A program made the position numbers and the translations under genes. 8,944 nt of DNA from an uncultured Coriobacteriaceae bacterium (GTDB lineage: Bacteria > Actinomycetota > Coriobacteriia > Coriobacteriales > Eggerthellaceae): contig CACXFZ010000087.1 of assembly GCA_902767025.1 (NCBI GenBank), positions 1 through 8,944 of the forward strand, read 5' to 3'. A model generated the notes under the pieces. It worked only from the letters and a program-made list of their open reading frames with translations. It searched no databases and was not told where the DNA came from. Below are positions 6,142-8,944 of the stretch, one piece after another. The stretch's first letter is position 1, and each line of letters begins with the position of its first letter.

Positions 6142-7158
6142 ATGGCCCTGAACTTGTTCATACGGGAGCACGAGCTCGTCTGGGAAGAGCCCGAGATCCA
6201 CGTGGTGCGCGTGCCCTACGCCCATCTGGGCCTGGCGCACACGAACTGCTACATCATGCGCAGCGGCGACGACGTGCTGGTCATCGACCCGGGAGTCAGG
6301 TCGGTGCGCGCCGGCCTGGTGCTTGCGGGCGCGGCCAAAAGCATCGGCATCGATTTGGACCAGGCGCGCTATCTGTGCACGCACCTGCACTTCGACCATG
6401 CGGCCATGCTCAAGGAGCTGGCGCATCCGGGTGCGCAGATCCTGCTGGGAGAGGCCGCCTACTTCAACAACCCGTGGAACCACTACGACAAGCGCAAGGC
6501 GCTGCTGCGCGACGTGCTGCGCAAGGAAGGCGTGCCGTCGGTCTCGATGCGGGGCCTGGCTGCCTACATGTCGGAAGTGCGCGTTTGCGATCTGCCCGAC
6601 CGCGTGTACAAGCTGCTCTCGGAAGGCGATGTCGTGCGCGTGGGGCCCCATGCCATGCGCGTCGTCGAAACGCCGGGGCACACGCGCGGGCACATCTGCC
6701 TGTTCAGCGAAGAAGAGGGCTTCCTGATAAGCGGCGACCATGTGCTCGAAGAGATCACGACGGGGCTGTCGCTTCCCTTCGAAGGGGACGACAGCACGCG
6801 CGACTACCTGGACAGCCTGGACAAGGTGGGCGCGTTGAGCTGCCGTGCCGTGCTGCCGGGGCATGGGGAGGCGTTCTTCGACCTGACGGGCCGCATCGAC
6901 CAGATGCGGGAGCACCATGCGCTTCGCCTGGGCCAGGTCTACGAAACGGTTGCGTTGAACCCCGAAGCGCGCGGGCACCAGATCACGCGCGTGATGCCGT
7001 GGAAGAAGCGGGGACCCTTCAAGGACTGGGGCAGGCTGAACCCGTACCTGCGGCTGAGCATGCTCACGCAGATGCTGTCCTACCTGGAGTTCCTGGTGCG
7101 CGCGGGGGAAATCGAGCGACTCGAAGACGATACTGCCCGCCGCTACCGCATAGCGTAA
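6142..7158 (+). CDS. Metallo-beta-lactamase-fold hydrolase with C-terminal helical/winged-helix domain
   Basis: A 338-residue cytoplasmic hydrolase with two metal ions expected at the active site. The metal ligands are all present: THLHFDH (80-86, giving H81, H83, D85, H86), H180 in TPGHTRGH (177-184), the bridging D199 in SGDH (197-200) and H241 in LPGHGE (238-243). The N-terminal NCYIM (35-39) and VIDPG (47-51) are usual for the fold. An insertion at about 105-155 would form the substrate lid. The C-terminal part (about 255-338), with GHQITRVMPW (278-287), resembles the extra helical domain of LACTB2-type proteins. The substrate is unknown; thioesters, RNA or phosphodiesters are all handled by this superfamily. 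The frame is open to 5788, but that would cross both promoters. ATG 6142 is chosen. An in-frame GTG at 6130 is possible and would put GAAGGA very close to the start, while the ATG leaves AAAGG 11 nt away. Confidence 0.88.
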   Translation: MALNLFIREHELVWEEPEIHVVRVPYAHLGLAHTNCYIMRSGDDVLVIDPGVRSVRAGLVLAGAAKSIGIDLDQARYLCTHLHFDHAAMLKELAHPGAQILLGEAAYFNNPWNHYDKRKALLRDVLRKEGVPSVSMRGLAAYMSEVRVCDLPDRVYKLLSEGDVVRVGPHAMRVVETPGHTRGHICLFSEEEGFLISGDHVLEEITTGLSLPFEGDDSTRDYLDSLDKVGALSCRAVLPGHGEAFFDLTGRIDQMREHHALRLGQVYETVALNPEARGHQITRVMPWKKRGPFKDWGRLNPYLRLSMLTQMLSYLEFLVRAGEIERLEDDTARRYRIA

Positions 7159-7249
7159 AACCTTGTTGCCGGCACAGGACGCGCCGCAACAACCTGCAGG
7201 CACTTGCATGCGAACTCGTTCGCGCAAAGCACGCATAATTATGTAGAAA
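7159..7249. other. Gap after the hydrolase gene: hairpin and two palindromes
   Basis: A hairpin at 7163-7192 (TTGTTGC, bulged C, GGC; loop; GCC, GCAACAA) begins just after the stop codon. It lacks a T-run on the plus strand but is flanked by TTTT in the minus direction. A second inverted repeat, 7204-7227 (TTGC, GCGAAC / GTTCGC, GCAA with a 2-nt centre), and the palindrome CATAATTATG (7234-7243) follow. They may be 3'-end structures or protein-binding sites. No gene is supported here. Confidence 0.4.
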
Positions 7250-7717
7250 ATGGGTAGATACATTCAGCTGCGAGACCCCCAACTTCCACGTGCCGGAAAG
7301 CTTCGGCACCCTCGTCTTCGAGTAGGCTGCTCCGGTTTGGGCCTGGCAGCGCGACCGGTTCAGTGGCACTTGGGCCGCCTCGAGCCTGTCCGAGTAGGAA
7401 TTCTTGGCTCAAAACAGGAAAGCTGGCAAGAATCTCCAGTTTTATGGGAGTGGGCCAGCTCTGCGGTGGGTCGCCTGCGGACGAACTAAGCATATAAGTA
7501 ATAAAAGCATACAATAGGTCACTTTTCTGCCATGCTGCACGGAGCCGAACCCATAAAACCGGAGATTCTTGCCACGAAATTCGAAATCAGCCAAGAATTT
7601 CTACTTGACCGCCCGTAGCGCAGGCACACGCACCCTACCGGGCCTTGCGCAAGGACGCGCGTGCTTCGTGCCGCTGCATTGCAAGTATGTGCCTGTGGGC
7701 CGTCTTGCACGGGTCCG
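7250..7717. other. Non-genic stretch surrounding the inverted-arm element
   Basis: The stretch holds only short frames without ribosome-binding sites or family similarity. Apart from the repeat element at 7391-7607, it contains a perfect 12-bp palindrome CCTTGCGCAAGG at 7643-7654. An A/T-rich patch at about 7486-7525 stands out from the local GC content. No RNA gene was recognised. Confidence 0.5.
7391..7607. repeat. Element with two 58-bp inverted arms, possible MITE or decayed IS
   Basis: The left arm (7391-7448) and the right arm (7550-7607) are inverted copies. Each has an outer block of about 17 nt (AGTAG-R-AATTCTTGGCT), 15 nt of unrelated sequence of the same length in both arms, and an inner 24-nt block (GGCAAGAATCTCC-R-GTTTTATGGG, written without gaps in the DNA) differing at one base. 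Each arm also contains an internal inverted pair ATTCTTG/CAAGAAT (7400-7406 with 7427-7433; 7565-7571 with 7592-7598). The 101-bp centre is partly A/T-rich. There is no transposase gene and I see no target duplication, so it could be a miniature transposable element, the ends left by internal deletion of an insertion sequence, or two convergent copies of a dispersed repeat. Confidence 0.6.
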
Positions 7718-7745
7718 TTGGGGCATGGTTGGGGTAAACTATAAA
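7718..7745 (+). promoter_or_regulatory. Probable promoter of the zinc-ribbon gene
   Basis: TTGGGG (7718-7723) and TATAAA (7740-7745) are 16 nt apart. The -10 matches five of six consensus positions, the -35 three of six. Transcription would begin near 7752 and give a leader of about 125 nt. Confidence 0.4.
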
Positions 7746-7763
7746 GTTAGAAGATAACGGGAT

Positions 7764-7815
7764 GAAACAGAGTGCCGTTGCGTACCAGGAATAGAGAGGA
7801 CCGCAACGGGGTTTC
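7764..7815 (+). ncRNA. Structured 5' leader, candidate cis-regulatory RNA
   Basis: Two nested helices can form: GAAAC (7764-7768) with GTTTC (7811-7815), and CCGTTGCG (7775-7782) with CGCAACGG (7802-7809), separated by a 6-nt/1-nt internal loop. The apical loop is 19 nt, purine-rich (GGAATAGAGAGGA). The structure lies between the probable promoter and the zinc-ribbon start. It does not match a riboswitch class I can recall. It might simply be a stabilising leader hairpin. Confidence 0.4.
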
Positions 7816-7876
7816 TGATTGTATGTAGGTAGCAGGAAGGCAAGAAGCCGTCCAAGATAGTAGAAGGAGGACTGCT

Positions 7877-8074
7877 ATGTGTTTCAGGCCAAGTGCAATG
7901 GCGGGTAACGAGCCTCAGGTTCAGATGGGCACGTGCCCCAGCTGTGGGCTGCCCGTGGCGGCGAGCGTCGGCATCGAGTCGGGCGAGTGCCCGCATTGCC
8001 ACAAGCCCATTCCGACCGAGCCCAAGGACAAGTCGGCGGGCAACTCCCCGGCGAAGAACCCCAAGATTCTGTAA
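7877..8074 (+). CDS. Small zinc-ribbon protein
   Basis: A 65-residue protein with a four-cysteine zinc site: C20 and C23 in TCPSCG, C38 and C41 in ECPHCHKP, 14 residues between the pairs, as in zinc ribbons. A flexible N-terminus (1-18) and a Lys/Pro/Ser-rich tail (44-65) flank it. The role is unknown; such small ribbons bind nucleic acids or partner proteins, or act as metal-site adaptors. AGGAGG ends 6 nt before the ATG, an excellent ribosome-binding site, which together with the cysteine pattern makes this a real gene despite its size. It follows a long, structured leader. The next gene downstream has its own probable promoter. Confidence 0.8.
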   Translation: MCFRPSAMAGNEPQVQMGTCPSCGLPVAASVGIESGECPHCHKPIPTEPKDKSAGNSPAKNPKIL

Positions 8075-8263
8075 TCCAAACCGCGGATCGAATCGTCCTG
8101 CAGCCCGCGCGCCATCTGGGGTGCGGGCTGCGGCATGCTCGCGGCCGAGGCGCGAGTGCTTCGCAGGCCTCGGCAAGCCCTGCAAGGCGCGTCTTTGCGG
8201 TATCTTGGCGAAGAGCACGTCATGGCGTAGATTGCTTTGCGCCCCAAACGACAGGAGAAAAAG
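8075..8263. other. Intergenic region with two GC-rich hairpins
   Basis: Two perfect stems follow the zinc-ribbon gene: GCAGCCCGC/GCGGGCTGC (8100-8108 with 8123-8131, 14-nt loop) and GCCGAGGC/GCCTCGGC (8144-8151 with 8167-8174, 15-nt loop). Neither is followed by a T-run, so they are not classical intrinsic terminators, but they could define the mRNA 3' end. Confidence 0.45.
8205..8233 (+). promoter_or_regulatory. Probable promoter of the rhodanese lipoprotein gene
   Basis: TTGGCG (8205-8210) and TAGATT (8228-8233) are separated by exactly 17 nt; each matches four of six consensus bases. The start site would be near 8240, leaving a leader of about 24 nt with AGGAG. Confidence 0.45.
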
Positions 8264-8944
8264 ATGAGGCTCGTTACGAAACGTCTGGCCGGCATGACGA
8301 TGCTGCTGGCCTTGTGCGCGGCGCTTGCCGTGGGCTGCAGCACGGCCACCACAGCGAAGACGACGAGCAGCACGGCCGCGGAAAACCAGACGCCGTTTTC
8401 GGGAACCCTCATCCTCGGCGCCGATGAAGCGGTGTCCAAGATGGGCGACGACCAGGTGATCTTCGTGGATTGCACCGGCGAGATGGGTTCGGTGGAAGGT
8501 GCGATCTCGGTCACGTGGCAGGACCTGTCCACCTGCTCGGCGGAGTACGGCCACGAAGGCGACGAAGGCTGGGGCAAGATCCCCGAGCCGGCAGACCTGG
8601 CGCAACGCCTGGGCAAGCTGGGGCTGGACAAGAACAAGCAGATCATCCTGCTCTCCCACACCACCACCGGATGGGGCGAAGACGGCAGGATCGCCTGGAC
8701 GCTGCGCGCCGCGGGCTACCAGGACGTGAAGCTGGTGGACGGCGGCATCGATGCGCTCGTGGCTGCGGGTGCGAAAACCAGCCTGATGAGTGGTGCCGAA
8801 CCCACTCCCTGCACGGTCGAGATCGACGCGATTGACACCACGCATGTGATCGGTACCGAAGAGCTGCAGAAGAACTTCGCGGACTACAAGATCGTCGACG
8901 TGCGCGCTACCGAAGAGTACGAAGGCGCCACCTACTACGGCGAA
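8264..8944 (+). CDS. Lipoprotein with tandem rhodanese domains (partial, runs off the window)
   Basis: The first 227 codons of a gene continuing past the window end. Residues 1-24 are a lipoprotein signal peptide (basic MRLVTKR, hydrophobic core, cleavage before C25 in LAVGC), followed by a Thr/Ser/Ala-rich linker, so the protein is anchored on the outer face of the membrane. Residues about 48-172 form a first rhodanese domain: VIFVDCTG (65-72), GSVEGAISV (75-83), a long IILLSHTTTGWGEDGRIAWTLRAAGY-like segment from 127, and KLVDGGIDAL (156-165). The loop where an active domain carries its persulfide cysteine reads SHTTTG, so this domain is probably inactive. A second domain starts near 195 (IGTEELQKNFADYKIVDVRA, 196-215) and is cut off before its active loop. 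In tandem sulfurtransferases the C-terminal domain usually holds the catalytic cysteine. AGGAG 6 nt before the ATG fixes the start. The likely role is sulfur transfer outside the cytoplasm. Confidence 0.87.
   Translation, partial: MRLVTKRLAGMTMLLALCAALAVGCSTATTAKTTSSTAAENQTPFSGTLILGADEAVSKMGDDQVIFVDCTGEMGSVEGAISVTWQDLSTCSAEYGHEGDEGWGKIPEPADLAQRLGKLGLDKNKQIILLSHTTTGWGEDGRIAWTLRAAGYQDVKLVDGGIDALVAAGAKTSLMSGAEPTPCTVEIDAIDTTHVIGTEELQKNFADYKIVDVRATEEYEGATYYGE

Noticed and set aside
5893..7263. 456-codon open frame on the minus strand
   Set aside because: Antisense to the metallo-hydrolase, whose metal-binding motifs are all intact on the other strand.
7250..7489. 79-codon open frame on the plus strand across the left arm of the repeat
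   Set aside because: No ribosome-binding site, no recognisable domain, and its 3' half is repeat sequence.
8100..8174. Two GC-rich hairpins as intrinsic terminators
   Set aside because: The stems are perfect but neither is followed by a T-run, so they are reported only as hairpins.

Overview
The window is a GC-rich, gene-dense stretch of bacterial chromosome. It has strong Shine-Dalgarno sites, short intergenic gaps and strong third-position GC bias, which makes shadow ORFs common. The mix of genes (SpoIIE-type phosphatase receptor, histidine phosphatase-CHAD fusion, DUF2252 remnant, DUF1269 protein, rhodanese lipoprotein) suggests a high-GC Gram-positive. A member of the Coriobacteriia/Eggerthellales is my best guess, but this is inferred from style and content, not from a marker gene.

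Layout. 164-1792 (+) encodes a membrane receptor with a PP2C/SpoIIE phosphatase output. Converging on it is a minus-strand group: a YdeI/COG4430-family protein (1816-2397), a SixA-like histidine phosphatase fused to a CHAD domain (2492-3883), a chimeric ORF joining the first ~85 residues of a DUF2252 protein to the last part of an XRE helix-turn-helix domain (3959-4375), and a small single-pass membrane protein (4376-4684). A 141-bp divergent gap with a perfect CGAAACGTTTCG palindrome separates these from a DUF1269-like glycine-rich membrane protein (4826-5467, +). That gene converges, across a hairpin terminator, on a 98-residue protein of unknown function (5600-5896, -). A second divergent gap carries promoters for it and for a metallo-beta-lactamase-fold hydrolase (6142-7158, +).

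From 7159 to 7876 there is no convincing gene. This stretch holds a hairpin after the hydrolase gene, two palindromes, a 217-bp element with 58-bp inverted arms (7391-7607), and a probable promoter plus structured leader in front of a 65-residue zinc-ribbon protein (7877-8074). The window ends inside a lipoprotein with tandem rhodanese domains (8264 to beyond 8944).

How the genes may work together. There is no obvious single pathway. The CHAD fusion points to polyphosphate, and the phosphatase receptor, DUF1269 protein, small membrane protein and YdeI protein would fit envelope or stress physiology; this is inference. The items most worth a second look are the DUF2252/XRE chimera with a four-codon overlap at its joint, the SixA-CHAD fusion, the two-armed repeat, the structured leader at 7764-7815, and the LacI-type palindrome. 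I found no CRISPR array, rRNA, tRNA or intact transposase gene.
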